A stretch of DNA of 64,000 nt. It comes from Clostridium lentum (GTDB taxonomy: Bacteria > Bacillota > Clostridia > Clostridiales > Clostridiaceae). Location: NCBI RefSeq assembly GCF_014287815.1, contig NZ_JACOOQ010000014.1, forward strand, positions 1-64,000, in the 5' to 3' direction. Below, piece after piece: positions 52,827-61,964 of this stretch (positions are counted from its first letter, which is position 1; each line of letters opens with the position of its first letter). The translations under genes were made by a program, and so were the position numbers. Below the pieces are notes generated by a model, which did not search any database, had not been told where the DNA came from, and saw only the letters and a list, made by a program, of their open reading frames with translations.

Positions 52827-53716
52827 TAATTTCCACCTCCACAACCACAGCCGCCATGCTTATGAATAATTCCTTCTTCCATTCTTAAAAGCGCTCTTCC
52901 TTCTTCTGTCTTATATAAAGTTTGTCTTCTCATAGATTCATCAAAATCCACTAAATGCCCATCAAATTCTGGTCCATCAACACAAGCAAATTTTACTTTG
53001 CCTCCAACAGTTACTCTGCAAGCTCCACACATACCTGTCCCATCCACCATTATTGGGTTTAAGCTTACTGTAGTCTTAATATTTAACTCCTTAGTAAGCT
53101 TGGCCATAAACTTCATCATAATCATTGGCCCAATTACTATGGCATGATCATATTTTTTATTTTCATTATTCACTAAATGATTTAGCATATCTGTAACTCT
53201 TCCATTAAATCCATAACTACCATCATCAGTGGATACATAAAGATTTCCTGCAACCTTTTTCATTTCGTCTTCTAAAATAATAAGATCTTTTGTTCTTGCT
53301 CCAATAATCACATCTGCTTTTATTCCTTGCTCATAAAGCCACTTAACTTGCGGATATACCGGAGCTGCTCCTACACCTCCAGCAACAAATAAAATATTCT
53401 TTCCTTTAAGATTATCAACAGCTTCATATATTAGCTCACTTGGTTGCCCTAAAGGCCCTGCAAAATCCTCTACATAATCTCCTATTTCATATTGTGCCAA
53501 TTCCCTTGTGGCAGCACCTACAGTTTGAAACACAATAGTTATAGTACCTTTATCCCTATCATAATCTGCAATGGTTAATGGAATTCTTTCTCCTTTTTTA
53601 TCATTTCTTATGATTATAAATTGACCTGGTTTTGCTGATTTTGCAACCCTAGGTGCTTCTATATCCATTAAGTATATATTGGAGGTAAGATATCTTTTGT
53701 CTGTTATTTTATACAT
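52826..53716 (-). CDS. nfnA: NfnA, ferredoxin-NADP+ reductase-like subunit (296 aa)
   Basis: FAD/NAD-binding protein of the dihydroorotate dehydrogenase electron-transfer type. FAD motif ERIPLTIADYDRDKGTI, NAD motif FVAGGVGAAPVYPQVKWLYEQG, and a C-terminal [2Fe-2S] motif CGMCGACRVTVGGKVKFACVDGP. The Gly/Cys tail HGGCGCGGG is a small peculiarity. Together with NfnB it couples NADH and ferredoxin oxidation to NADP+ reduction in fermentative anaerobes. The ribosome site AGGAAGTG is adequate. Confidence 0.92.
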   Translation of the reverse strand: MYKITDKRYLTSNIYLMDIEAPRVAKSAKPGQFIIIRNDKKGERIPLTIADYDRDKGTITIVFQTVGAATRELAQYEIGDYVEDFAGPLGQPSELIYEAVDNLKGKNILFVAGGVGAAPVYPQVKWLYEQGIKADVIIGARTKDLIILEDEMKKVAGNLYVSTDDGSYGFNGRVTDMLNHLVNNENKKYDHAIVIGPMIMMKFMAKLTKELNIKTTVSLNPIMVDGTGMCGACRVTVGGKVKFACVDGPEFDGHLVDFDESMRRQTLYKTEEGRALLRMEEGIIHKHGGCGCGGGN

Positions 53717-53748
53717 TACTTCACTTCCTTAACAATTTTTAAATAAAA

Positions 53749-54915
53749 TTATAGTTCAACATCATTTCCATAGTATGTGCAGACTAACAGTTTTTCCATT
53801 GTCTTATCATCAATTGTTCTAGGATTTGATGATGTACATGCATCAAGAACAGCATTATGAGCTATAAACTTAACATTTGAAGTAAACTCATCTTCAGTAA
53901 TTCCATATTCTTCCATAGATGCAGGTATACTTAACTTTTTATTAAATTCCCTTATCTTATTTATCAATAAATCTGTAGATTCTTTATTATCTTTTCCTTT
54001 TACTCCTAATACTTCTGCAATATCTGCATATCTATCTTCACAAGTTTTTCTATTATATTGGATTACATACGGTAAGAAAATAGCATTAGCACATCCGTGA
54101 GGTATGTGGAATACTGCACCAACTTTATGTGCCATTGAATGAACTATTCCAAGTAATGCATTACTGAATGCCATTCCTGCAAGACATTGTGCTTCATGCA
54201 TTAATGCTCTACATTCTTCATTTCCTTTATAAGACTTTATTAAATTTTCATCAATCATTGATATAGCTTTTAGAGCTAAAGGATCAGTAAAATTAGATCT
54301 TAAAGATGCAGTATAAGCTTCTATTGCATGAGTAAGTGCATCCATTCCTGTATGCGCCACTAATTTAGGTGGCATTGTCTGTGCTAAATCTGGATCAATA
54401 ATTGCAATATCTGGAGTTATATTAAAATCAGCTATAGGATATTTTATTTTAGCCTTATAATCAGTGATTACAGAAAACGCTGTTACTTCTGTAGCTGTAC
54501 CTGAAGTTGATGGTATTGCCACAAATTTAGCCTTTTGTCTAAGTTCAGGAAGTCCAAAAGGTACCACTGCTTCTTCAAATGTAAATTCAGGATATTCATA
54601 AAAAATCCACATTGCTTTGGCTGCATCTATTGGAGATCCCCCTCCCATAGCAACAATTAAATCCGGTTCAAAATCTCTCATCATTTCTGCACCCTTCATA
54701 ACTGTTTCCACTGAAGGATCTGGTTCAACACCTTCAAATAAAACAACTTCCATTCCAGCTTCTTTTAAATAGCTTTCTACCTTATCTAAGAAGCCAAACC
54801 TCTTCATTGAGCCTCCACCAACTACAACTATAGCCTTTTTAGCCTTAAGAGTCTTTAAAACTTCTAATGAACCTTTTCCATGATAAATATCTCTTGGTAA
54901 TGTAAATCTTCTCAT
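53749..54915 (-). CDS. Iron-containing alcohol dehydrogenase (388 aa)
   Basis: Group III (Fe-dependent) alcohol dehydrogenase, which reduces aldehydes to alcohols in fermentation. Motifs are VVVGGGSMKRFGFLDKV, MGGGSPIDAAKAMWIFYEYP, AIPSTSGTATEVTAFSVITD, and the metal-binding HTGMDALTHAIEAY, HSMAHKVGAVFHIPHGCANAIFLP. The frame starts earlier at 54942, but that ATG has no site; the ATG at 54915 follows GGGGAGG at a longish 11-nt spacing. Downstream lies NfnAB, so redox balance is a shared theme. Butanol or ethanol specificity cannot be assigned. Confidence 0.92.
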   Translation of the reverse strand: MRRFTLPRDIYHGKGSLEVLKTLKAKKAIVVVGGGSMKRFGFLDKVESYLKEAGMEVVLFEGVEPDPSVETVMKGAEMMRDFEPDLIVAMGGGSPIDAAKAMWIFYEYPEFTFEEAVVPFGLPELRQKAKFVAIPSTSGTATEVTAFSVITDYKAKIKYPIADFNITPDIAIIDPDLAQTMPPKLVAHTGMDALTHAIEAYTASLRSNFTDPLALKAISMIDENLIKSYKGNEECRALMHEAQCLAGMAFSNALLGIVHSMAHKVGAVFHIPHGCANAIFLPYVIQYNRKTCEDRYADIAEVLGVKGKDNKESTDLLINKIREFNKKLSIPASMEEYGITEDEFTSNVKFIAHNAVLDACTSSNPRTIDDKTMEKLLVCTYYGNDVEL

Positions 54916-54957
54916 AATATTTCTTTCCTCCCCTATATTCATATATTTTTACTAACT

Positions 54958-54986
54958 TTAATACTAAAGTTTATTTTTAGTATTAA
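54958..54986 (-). promoter_or_regulatory. Inverted repeat upstream of the alcohol dehydrogenase
   Basis: TTAATACTAAA / TTTAGTATTAA, 11-bp perfect arms with a 7-nt spacer, about 45 bp before the ADH start. It does not match the Rex consensus. It could be an operator or merely a structured leader. Confidence 0.3.
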
Positions 54987-55017
54987 TTACATAATATACC
55001 AAAATTATTTTAAAAAA

Positions 55018-55053
55018 AAGAAGTTTTATGCTTTTTTATACATAAAACTTCTT
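55018..55053 (-). terminator. Terminator of the second DHH gene
   Basis: 13-bp perfect stem AAGAAGTTTTATG / CATAAAACTTCTT, 10-nt loop; minus-strand tail TTTTTTTTAAAAT. Confidence 0.85.
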
Positions 55054-55062
55054 AACTTTAAA

Positions 55063-56016
55063 TTATTTATTAAATTCCCTACAGTTATCATCCATATCTT
55101 TTATTATATTGTTTATAACATCCCAAGATGCAACTGAAGCACCAGCAGCTAACATATGTCCACCACCGCCATATTTAAAAGCAATATCATTTACTCTAGG
55201 TCCATTAGATCTAAATTCACAAAAGATGCTTCCATCTTCTTTTTCAGCAAAGAAATGCCAATTTATTATCCCTGCTGTATCTTGAAGTGCATTAACCATT
55301 CTTACTGCTTTTATAGGAGTTAATCCATATTTGACCACGTTATCATAAGTAATTTTTAAATAAGCTACTCCATTTTCTGTTTTTTCATAATTGCTATAGA
55401 TAAAACCTAAGAATTTTAGTTCTTCTTCTTTTCTTCTATAGAGATTAGCGTAAATATCTTTTGTTTGTAAATCAAAAGTTATTGTTGGCAGTTTTTTAAA
55501 CAGCTCTGTTGGATTATCTACATAGGCAAATCTTCCTGTATCGCCAATAATACCTGTATATAATGCTTTTCTACCATTATATTCAATCTTTAATCTATCA
55601 CTATTTGCTAAGTAAAAATCTAATATCATTTCACTGCATGATGAATATTCAGTATCTACCCATGTTAAATCTTCAAAAGGAGCATCAAAAGGTTTATGAT
55701 GATCAATTTTTATTATATAACCACAATCCATAAAGCTTTGATTATCTACTCTTTCTTTATTAGACACATCCACAATAATAGCCAAAGTATCTTTATCACA
55801 TACAACACTTTCATCCATAGTTCCAATATATCCTAATTTTTCTAAATGTTCTCCTAACAAATATACCTTCTTATCTGGATATGTACTTTCTATTATACTT
55901 TTTAATCCATTTTGTGAACCATATGAATCTGGATCAGGAAATACATGTCTAAATATCGCTATTTTATCAAATTCTTCTATTTTTTCTAAAATATTCTTGA
56001 TTAATATTTTTTTCAT
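55063..56016 (-). CDS. DHH/DHHA1-family phosphoesterase (317 aa)
   Basis: A second NrnA-like protein. DHH motifs are IAIFRHVFPDPDSYGSQNGLKSI (about 18-40), AIIVDVSNKE and KIDHHKPFD, and the DHHA1 region has YGGGGHMLAAGASV. It is about 30% similar by eye to the core-block NrnA. Likely hydrolyses nanoRNA, pAp or linear dinucleotides. GGAGAGTATAGCTT precedes the ATG. Monocistronic. Confidence 0.88.
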   Translation of the reverse strand: MKKILIKNILEKIEEFDKIAIFRHVFPDPDSYGSQNGLKSIIESTYPDKKVYLLGEHLEKLGYIGTMDESVVCDKDTLAIIVDVSNKERVDNQSFMDCGYIIKIDHHKPFDAPFEDLTWVDTEYSSCSEMILDFYLANSDRLKIEYNGRKALYTGIIGDTGRFAYVDNPTELFKKLPTITFDLQTKDIYANLYRRKEEELKFLGFIYSNYEKTENGVAYLKITYDNVVKYGLTPIKAVRMVNALQDTAGIINWHFFAEKEDGSIFCEFRSNGPRVNDIAFKYGGGGHMLAAGASVASWDVINNIIKDMDDNCREFNK

Positions 56017-56107
56017 AAGCTATACTCTCCATTATTATTTTATGTTAAGCATTATTATAATACTTAACATATTATTATATCAAATTTCTATTTAAATTCA
56101 AGAAAAA

Positions 56108-56131
56108 ACCTACCTAGCAAACTAGGTAGGT
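56108..56131 (-). terminator. Terminator of the ABC import operon
   Basis: 10-bp stem ACCTACCTAG / CTAGGTAGGT, 4-nt loop; minus-strand tail TTTTTTCTTG, about 20 nt past the solute-binding protein gene. Confidence 0.9.
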
Positions 56132-56151
56132 AATATTTTATATAAATATTA

Positions 56152-57474
56152 TTAGTTACGTCCTATTGATGTTTGAACTTGTGATACTATATCATCAACT
56201 AAAACTTCAACATCTTTAATACTTCCTGACATAAACGCTTCATACTTTTCTTGAGCTACTGTTCTTGCTGATTGAGCATTGTTTATAGCTGGTGTATAGT
56301 ATGCATATGGAAGTGATTTTTGAGCTACATTGTATACTTGGCTGTATAATGAAGTTTCATCATTTAAAATATTTTTAACTATTTCTGTTTCAACTGCTGA
56401 TTTTCTTACTGGAAGATATCCTGTAGCAGTTGCAAATTTAGCAGTATTTTCTGCATTTGTTGCAAACTTTACAAACTCGTAAGCAGCATATTGAGCTTCT
56501 GCACTTACATTGTTAGTTACAAATAATGAAGCTCCTTGTTGCATAACTGCTTTATCTTTTCCTTCAAATACAGGTACTTCTACAACCGCAATTTCAAAAG
56601 CTCCATCATTGTTTAAGTATGCATATCCTGCTGAAGAACCTTGGTAACATAACATTTTTTGATTAACAAAAGGATTTGAAAGGAATTTATCTTCCCCAGC
56701 AATTCTGAAAGCTCCACTTTCTGCTTGTTTTTGGAAGAATGTCATATATTCTCTAACCCATTCATTATCAACATTAATAGTACCTTTTGAGTCAACAAAA
56801 TCAAGTCCATCCATTTTTAATGATGAAATAAAAGCATTTGAAGAAGAGTCAAAACCAAATCCTGCTACACCTAATTCTGTAACAGCTTTATTAGATATTT
56901 CTGCTAACTTTTCAAAAGTTAAGTCTTCTAAATCTTCTAAAGTATACCCTAAACTTTCTAACATGTTTTTATTAACATATAATACTTCTGTTGATTTAGT
57001 CATTGGAAGTCCATAAACTTCTCCGTTATTCCATTGAGATGTTTCTTGAATGAATGCATCTACAAAATCATCCATTTCATCAGCCATACCAACATTTTTA
57101 TCATTGATAAATGAAGATAAATTAACTAACTTCTTGTCTTCTATCAATCCAGTAGCTACGTCTGGATAAACATTTATAATAGCTGGTAAACTATTTGATT
57201 GTGCTGCTGAAATTACTTTTTTGTTAAGGTCTACAATAGATCCTTGGCTAATGGCGTTTACTGTAATTCCTTTATCATTTGTTGCATTAAAATCTTCAAT
57301 TATTTCATTTAATACCTCAGCTTGTCCCCCATTCATATAATGCCACATTTCAATTGTAATTGGTTTAGTTAATTCTGTAACCATATCACCATTTTCTGAT
57401 TTACTAGAACATCCAGCTAATGATGTCATCACTAGTGTACTAGAAAGTAAAGTTGCTAAAAGTCTTTTTTTCAT
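56152..57474 (-). CDS. Extracellular solute-binding lipoprotein, family 1 (440 aa)
   Basis: Periplasmic-binding-type lipoprotein. Signal KKRLLATLLSSTLVMTSLAGC with a proper lipobox. The body (ITIEMWHYMNGGQAEVLNEIIEDFNATNDKGI and later NNVSAEAQYAAYEFVKFATN) resembles UgpB/MalE-type proteins that bind sugars or glycerol phosphate esters. A GTG at 57483 lies inside the ribosome site GAGGTGAC, so the ATG at 57474 is taken. It is last in the operon after the ATPase and two permeases. Confidence 0.92.
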   Translation of the reverse strand: MKKRLLATLLSSTLVMTSLAGCSSKSENGDMVTELTKPITIEMWHYMNGGQAEVLNEIIEDFNATNDKGITVNAISQGSIVDLNKKVISAAQSNSLPAIINVYPDVATGLIEDKKLVNLSSFINDKNVGMADEMDDFVDAFIQETSQWNNGEVYGLPMTKSTEVLYVNKNMLESLGYTLEDLEDLTFEKLAEISNKAVTELGVAGFGFDSSSNAFISSLKMDGLDFVDSKGTINVDNEWVREYMTFFQKQAESGAFRIAGEDKFLSNPFVNQKMLCYQGSSAGYAYLNNDGAFEIAVVEVPVFEGKDKAVMQQGASLFVTNNVSAEAQYAAYEFVKFATNAENTAKFATATGYLPVRKSAVETEIVKNILNDETSLYSQVYNVAQKSLPYAYYTPAINNAQSARTVAQEKYEAFMSGSIKDVEVLVDDIVSQVQTSIGRN

Positions 57475-57547
57475 TAAAGTCACCTCTGTAATAATATTTA
57501 TATATATTTATATAAAGAGATAGGCTATGAACCTCACTCTAAATATC

Positions 57548-58375
57548 TTAACCCTTTGTTCCACCTAATGAAATACCATTCATAATTTTCTTATGTAAGA
57601 ATACATAAACACCTACAATTGGAACTGTTATTATAGATGATGCTGCCATTAATAACTCATATTGATTACCTGCATCTGATTGGAAAGCTGTAAGACCTGT
57701 GGCAAGTACTCTCATATTTTCATTATTAGTTACTAATAACGGCCATAGGAAAGCATTCCAAGAATTGATTCCAACCAAAATTGATATAGTTATTATTGAT
57801 GGTTTTGCTATTGGAACTAAAACTTTCCATAAGAATTTCCAGTCTCCTGCTCCATCGATTTTAGCTGCATAATAAAGTGGCTTTGGTACTGTTAAGAAAA
57901 ACTCTCTTAACATATATATATATAATACACTTGCCGCATAAGGTATAAATAATGATGTATATGTATCAATCATTCCTAAGTTAGATATAGTTTTAAAGTT
58001 ATTAACTATTAAAACTTCTCCTGGAATCATCATTGATGCAATAAATATTGAAAATATTAAATCTCTACCTTTAAACTCTAAGTGAGAGAATGCAAATGCT
58101 GATAAGATAGAAATTACAACTGTACTTACTATACTTAATACTGTTACTATAATTGTATTTATAAAATATCTTCCAAATGGAGCCATGCTAAATGCTGTGC
58201 TATAATTAGACCACATTACATTCTCCGGTAGCATTGTTGGTGGTGTCTGAATAACTTCAAATCCTGACTTTAATGATGATGAAATCATCCAATAAAACGG
58301 AAATACAGTTATTATAGCAAAAATAACTAGTAGAAAATATTTTATAGCTACTCTGAAATTATTTTTTTGGTTCAT
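57548..58375 (-). CDS. ABC transporter permease, UgpE/MalG type (275 aa)
   Basis: Six membrane helices with the EAA-loop motif EFFLTVPKPLYYAAKIDGAGDWKFLWKVLVPIAKPSI (about 152-190), as in MalG/UgpE permeases. FPFYWMISSSLKSGFEVIQTPPTMLPENVMW at the start is a MalG hallmark. AGGAGTG precedes the ATG, 11 nt after the other permease. Paired with the permease at 58387 and the ATPase at 59247. Confidence 0.93.
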   Translation of the reverse strand: MNQKNNFRVAIKYFLLVIFAIITVFPFYWMISSSLKSGFEVIQTPPTMLPENVMWSNYSTAFSMAPFGRYFINTIIVTVLSIVSTVVISILSAFAFSHLEFKGRDLIFSIFIASMMIPGEVLIVNNFKTISNLGMIDTYTSLFIPYAASVLYIYMLREFFLTVPKPLYYAAKIDGAGDWKFLWKVLVPIAKPSIITISILVGINSWNAFLWPLLVTNNENMRVLATGLTAFQSDAGNQYELLMAASSIITVPIVGVYVFLHKKIMNGISLGGTKG

Positions 58376-58386
58376 TTCTGCACTCC

Positions 58387-59253
58387 TTAATAGTGAATCT
58401 TATTACGTGTTATTACTTTTTGTACCATCGTAACTGTTAATATAATCAGTAATAATATAACTGACGCTGCAAATGCAAGTGGGAAATCTTGATCTCCGTA
58501 AAATCTATCGATTATATATCTTACAACTGTAGATACCTTTCCATCTAGCGTTCTTCCTCCAAATAAAACATACACTTCAGTATAAACCTTAAATGAAGCT
58601 ATTAAACTAATCATGTACGTATATGCTATCATCGGCGATACTAGAGGAATTGTTATCTTTCTAAAAATTGTACTTCCCTTAGCTTGATCAATTTTAGCAG
58701 CTTGATAGTATTGTGGATTAATTGACGCAATACCAGTAGTTAATATTAATGTATTGAATGCTAAACTCTTCCATACAGCAAAAATAATTAATGCTGTCAT
58801 TGCATACTTTGGATCATTAAGCCAATTTATTTTATCAACTCCTAATAATCCTAATAAGTAGTTAATTATTCCATATTCACTATTAAATAACCATGACCAT
58901 ACTAATCCAATAGCTACTACTGAAGTTACATACGGTAAGAAATAAACACTTTGGAAAAATCCCCTTACAGTTTTATTCTTTATATTCGCTAACGCATTAG
59001 CAAGAATTAAAGAAATAAATACTGATGAAAATGGAACAACTACCGCATAAATTACAGTGTTTAATAGCGACTGAATAAATCTCTTATCATTAAACAAGTA
59101 TTGATATGTACCAAATCCAAATTGGAATCCTGCTGCTTTTGTTTCATCAAAACTGAAGATTATAGTATATATTATTGGATAAAATACAAATACCCCTAAT
59201 AATACAAGCGCTGGTAATAAATATATATATCCTTTGCGATTTTTCTTTAGCAT
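58387..59253 (-). CDS. ABC transporter permease, UgpA/MalF type (288 aa)
   Basis: Six membrane helices with LPALVLLGVFVFYPIIYTIIFSF at the start and an EAA loop ASINPQYYQAAKIDQAKGSTIFRKITIPLVSPMI (about 170-205). This is the sugar/glycerol-phosphate importer class. Overlaps the ATPase gene by 7 nt, with AGTGAGGCG as its site. Confidence 0.93.
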   Translation of the reverse strand: MLKKNRKGYIYLLPALVLLGVFVFYPIIYTIIFSFDETKAAGFQFGFGTYQYLFNDKRFIQSLLNTVIYAVVVPFSSVFISLILANALANIKNKTVRGFFQSVYFLPYVTSVVAIGLVWSWLFNSEYGIINYLLGLLGVDKINWLNDPKYAMTALIIFAVWKSLAFNTLILTTGIASINPQYYQAAKIDQAKGSTIFRKITIPLVSPMIAYTYMISLIASFKVYTEVYVLFGGRTLDGKVSTVVRYIIDRFYGDQDFPLAFAASVILLLIILTVTMVQKVITRNKIHY

Positions 59254-60290
59254 TTTGTTATAAACGCCTCACTTTCAGCATCAAACACATAACTCTTACC
59301 AAGCTTAGGTCTAACTATTAATTCTTTTCCTTCTTCAATTTCAAATTCTTTTTCTACAAGCATCTTGTATTCTGTTTGATTATGAGTAAGAGTAAGTAAT
59401 CTTTCTCTTCCTAATATTTCAACAGTTTTTACAATTGTCTTTAAACCACTTTCTGCTACTTCAAAATCTTCTGCTCTAACTCCCATTAAAACATTCTTTT
59501 TATCTAACGGTAAGTTATTTACTTCAAGAGAATCTACCTTTGCAATTCCATTTTCAACATTTAATGGTATGAAGTTCATTTCTGGACTTCCTATGAATGA
59601 AGCAACAAATTTATTACAAGGATTCATGTAGATATCACTTGGTGATGATATTTGTTGTATATCACCATCTTTCATTAAGACAATTTCATCTGAAATACAC
59701 ATTGCTTCTTCTTGATCATGTGTTACAAATATAGCTGTAACTCCTGTTTCTTTTTGGATTCTTCTTATTTCTTGTCTTGTTTCAACTCTTAATTTTGTAT
59801 CTAAGTTTGATAAAGGCTCGTCCAATAATAATATGTCTGGCTTTTTAGCTAAAGCTCTTGCAATAGCAACTCTTTGTTGCTGTCCACCTGAAAGTTGTGC
59901 TGGCTTTTTATCTAACTGGTCTGCAATTTTAACTATTCTTGCAACTTCTTCAACTCTTTCAGATGCTTCTTTCTTATCCCACTTAAGATTCTTTAAAGGG
60001 AACATGATGTTTTCTCTAACAGTCATGTGTGGATAAAGTGCATAGTTTTGAAAAACTAATCCTATTCCCAATTGTTCTGGTTCTAATCCTGTAACATCCT
60101 TATCTCCAAAGAATATCTTTCCACTATGTACTTTATGAATTCCTGAAATAGTAAAAAGTGTTGTTGATTTTCCTGAACCTGATGGACCTAGTAACGACAC
60201 TAACTTTCCCTTTGGAATTTGTAATGTAACGTCATTAATAGCCGTAAAGTCACCAAATTTTACAACTAGATTTTCTAGTCTTATTCCCAT
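59247..60290 (-). CDS. ABC transporter ATP-binding protein, UgpC/MsmX/MalK type (347 aa)
   Basis: Walker A GPSGSGKST (about 35-43), Q-loop FQNYALYPHMTVRENI, signature [16 protein letters not shown], Walker B ILLLDEPLSNLD and the C-terminal TOBE-type domain found in MalK/UgpC ATPases. First gene of a four-gene operon ordered ATPase, permease, permease, binding protein. Substrate class is a sugar or glycerophospho compound; glycerol-3-phosphate would fit the divergent plsY, but this is inference. Confidence 0.92.
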   Translation of the reverse strand: MGIRLENLVVKFGDFTAINDVTLQIPKGKLVSLLGPSGSGKSTTLFTISGIHKVHSGKIFFGDKDVTGLEPEQLGIGLVFQNYALYPHMTVRENIMFPLKNLKWDKKEASERVEEVARIVKIADQLDKKPAQLSGGQQQRVAIARALAKKPDILLLDEPLSNLDTKLRVETRQEIRRIQKETGVTAIFVTHDQEEAMCISDEIVLMKDGDIQQISSPSDIYMNPCNKFVASFIGSPEMNFIPLNVENGIAKVDSLEVNNLPLDKKNVLMGVRAEDFEVAESGLKTIVKTVEILGRERLLTLTHNQTEYKMLVEKEFEIEEGKELIVRPKLGKSYVFDAESEAFITKC

Positions 60291-60361
60291 TGATAATTCA
60301 CCTCATGCTTTATTTACTTTTTAAGTTACTTGTACGAATTTTTTATTAACCACCAATAATC

Positions 60362-60438
60362 TTTCGCACCCTATTCAGAATACGATATTTTTCTACCAAA
60401 TGTCAACTTATTTTCGCATTTTATATGACATATTTCGC
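60362..60438 (-). promoter_or_regulatory. Promoter and phased GCGAAA repeats before the ABC importer operon
   Basis: On the minus strand TTGACA (60406-60401), 18-nt spacer and TATTCT (60382-60377) form a promoter. GCGAAA occurs three times in the same orientation: 60438-60433, 60417-60412 (21 bp apart) and 60367-60362. GC-bearing repeats stand out in this AT-rich gap, and two copies sit just upstream of the -35. Confidence 0.5.
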
Positions 60439-60522
60439 TTGTAGTATATTTCTTAACATAAATTTAATATTTATTTTAACAATACATAAGTAATACATAT
60501 ATCACTTTACAATAAATATCTC

Positions 60523-60551
60523 TTGCATAATTTTCAAATGTAAAATATTAT
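60523..60551 (+). promoter_or_regulatory. Candidate plsY promoter
   Basis: TTGCAT (60523-60528), 17-nt spacer, TATTAT (60546-60551), about 30 nt before the plsY ATG. Confidence 0.55.
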
Positions 60552-60582
60552 AATGTATGTAATATATAAAAAGGAGATATTT

Positions 60583-61173
60583 ATGTTAGCTTTATTGGTT
60601 ATTTTTTCTTATCTAATGGGTTCTATACCTACAGGATATATAATAGTTAAAAAGAAATTTAACAAGGATATTAGGAAATTTGGTAGCGGAAACATAGGCG
60701 CTACTAATGTTGGAAGAATAGCAGGTAAAAAACTATCTAAAATCACAGCTATATGTGATATGCTTAAAGCAATAATACCTGTATTAGTAACATATTTATT
60801 CTTATATTTAGGACTTTTAAAAAGCAATAAAAGTATTGCTTTAGCTTTAGTAGCTATCTCAGCAATACTGGGACATAACTATACCTTATTTTTAAAATTC
60901 AAAGGTGGAAAAGGAGTTGCAACTTCTGCTGCTGCTTTTATGTTTATAGTACCAAAGGCCTTTATTGTAACAGCAATAGTATTCTTTGGACTAAAGTTAT
61001 TTACAAAAGTAGTATCTATCCGTTCACTAATTGCTGGTGTTACATTATTTTTTACAACCTTACTTTTTGGTTATGATAAGTATTTAGTGTATGCAACATT
61101 ATTTGCATGTCTTTTAGTATTTTGGAGACATAGAGCTAATATCAAAAGATTAATTGATGGTACTGAAAAATAG
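60583..61173 (+). CDS. plsY: Glycerol-3-phosphate acyltransferase PlsY (196 aa)
   Basis: Membrane enzyme that acylates glycerol-3-phosphate from acyl-phosphate, the first step of phospholipid synthesis. Motifs are GSIPTGYI, FGSGNIGATNVGR (about 32-44) and GHNYTLFLKFKGGKGVATSAA, plus the C-terminal WRHRANIKRL; about five membrane helices. A frame extending to 60553 is open, but only the ATG at 60583 has an AAGGAGATA site. Divergent from the ABC importer. Confidence 0.97.
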   Translation: MLALLVIFSYLMGSIPTGYIIVKKKFNKDIRKFGSGNIGATNVGRIAGKKLSKITAICDMLKAIIPVLVTYLFLYLGLLKSNKSIALALVAISAILGHNYTLFLKFKGGKGVATSAAAFMFIVPKAFIVTAIVFFGLKLFTKVVSIRSLIAGVTLFFTTLLFGYDKYLVYATLFACLLVFWRHRANIKRLIDGTEK

Positions 61174-61191
61174 CTAGATAATCTAGCTATT
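61169..61191 (+). terminator. Terminator of plsY
   Basis: 9-bp stem AATAGCTAG / CTAGCTATT with a 5-nt loop that overlaps the plsY stop codon; plus-strand tail TTTTATTTTT. Confidence 0.85.
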
Positions 61192-61241
61192 TTTATTTTT
61201 ACATAGATTAATCTATCATTTTAATCATTATTTACTGATTA

Positions 61242-61829
61242 TTATTCAAATGGACTTTCTTCAAATTCAATAAAATAACCTTTATGATAAGTACATACAG
61301 GACACGTATTAGGTGCTGACTTTCCCTCATATATATATCCGCAGTTTGTACACATCCAAATTGTTTCTTCTTCTCTATTATATAAAGTATCTTTTTCAAT
61401 CATATCAGCATATTTACCAAATCTTTCGCCATGCTTCTTTTCAATTTCTGCAATATTGTTAAAAATGTTGCTTATTGCTATAAAACCTTCTTCTTTTGCC
61501 ACTTTTGCAAAGTTGGGATAGACATCATCATATTCTTGAAATTCTCCATGTTCTGCAGCTCTTAAAAGCTTTGCTACATCATCATAATATGAAACCGGAT
61601 ATCCACCATCTATATTAATATTATCGCTGTTACAGCTCTTAAGTGCCCTATAAAACACTTCTGCATGAGCTTTCTCTTGATTAGCAGTATAAGTGAATAA
61701 ATCCTTTATTATATACATTCCTTGCCTTTTTGCAGCTTCTCCAGCAATAGTATATCTATTTCTTGCTTGACTTTCACCTGCAAAAGCCCTCATTAAATTT
61801 ATCTTTGTATTGCTATCCTTTAAATCCAT
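61242..61829 (-). CDS. rbr: Rubrerythrin (195 aa)
   Basis: Diiron peroxidase for oxygen defence in anaerobes. An N-terminal ferritin-like four-helix domain with the ligands in MRAFAGESQARNRYTIAGEAA, ANQEKAHAEVF and IAEIEKKHGERF. The C-terminal rubredoxin-like domain has CTNCGYIYEG and CPVCTYHKGYF. It has the normal domain order and length. AGGAGGAATATT precedes the ATG. Monocistronic, convergent with plsY. Confidence 0.96.
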   Translation of the reverse strand: MDLKDSNTKINLMRAFAGESQARNRYTIAGEAAKRQGMYIIKDLFTYTANQEKAHAEVFYRALKSCNSDNINIDGGYPVSYYDDVAKLLRAAEHGEFQEYDDVYPNFAKVAKEEGFIAISNIFNNIAEIEKKHGERFGKYADMIEKDTLYNREEETIWMCTNCGYIYEGKSAPNTCPVCTYHKGYFIEFEESPFE

Positions 61830-61918
61830 AATATTCCTCCTAAAATAAAATCTAAATATATTATTAGAAGATTTGCTAAGTTTTATTCTTATTATTTTTA
61901 ATAAATATTAAAATATAT

Positions 61919-61959
61919 AAAAAAGACAGAAAATCCTTTTTATATTTTCTGTCTTTTTT
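61919..61959. terminator. Terminator downstream of fruA
   Basis: 16-bp perfect stem AAAAAAGACAGAAAAT / ATTTTCTGTCTTTTTT with a 9-nt loop and T-runs on both strands, immediately after fruA. Confidence 0.9.
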
Positions 61960-61964
61960 ATATA

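Noticed and set aside
54943..55017. Rex-binding site before the alcohol dehydrogenase
   Set aside because: The palindrome present does not contain the TTGTTAA/TTAACAA half-sites of Rex operators.
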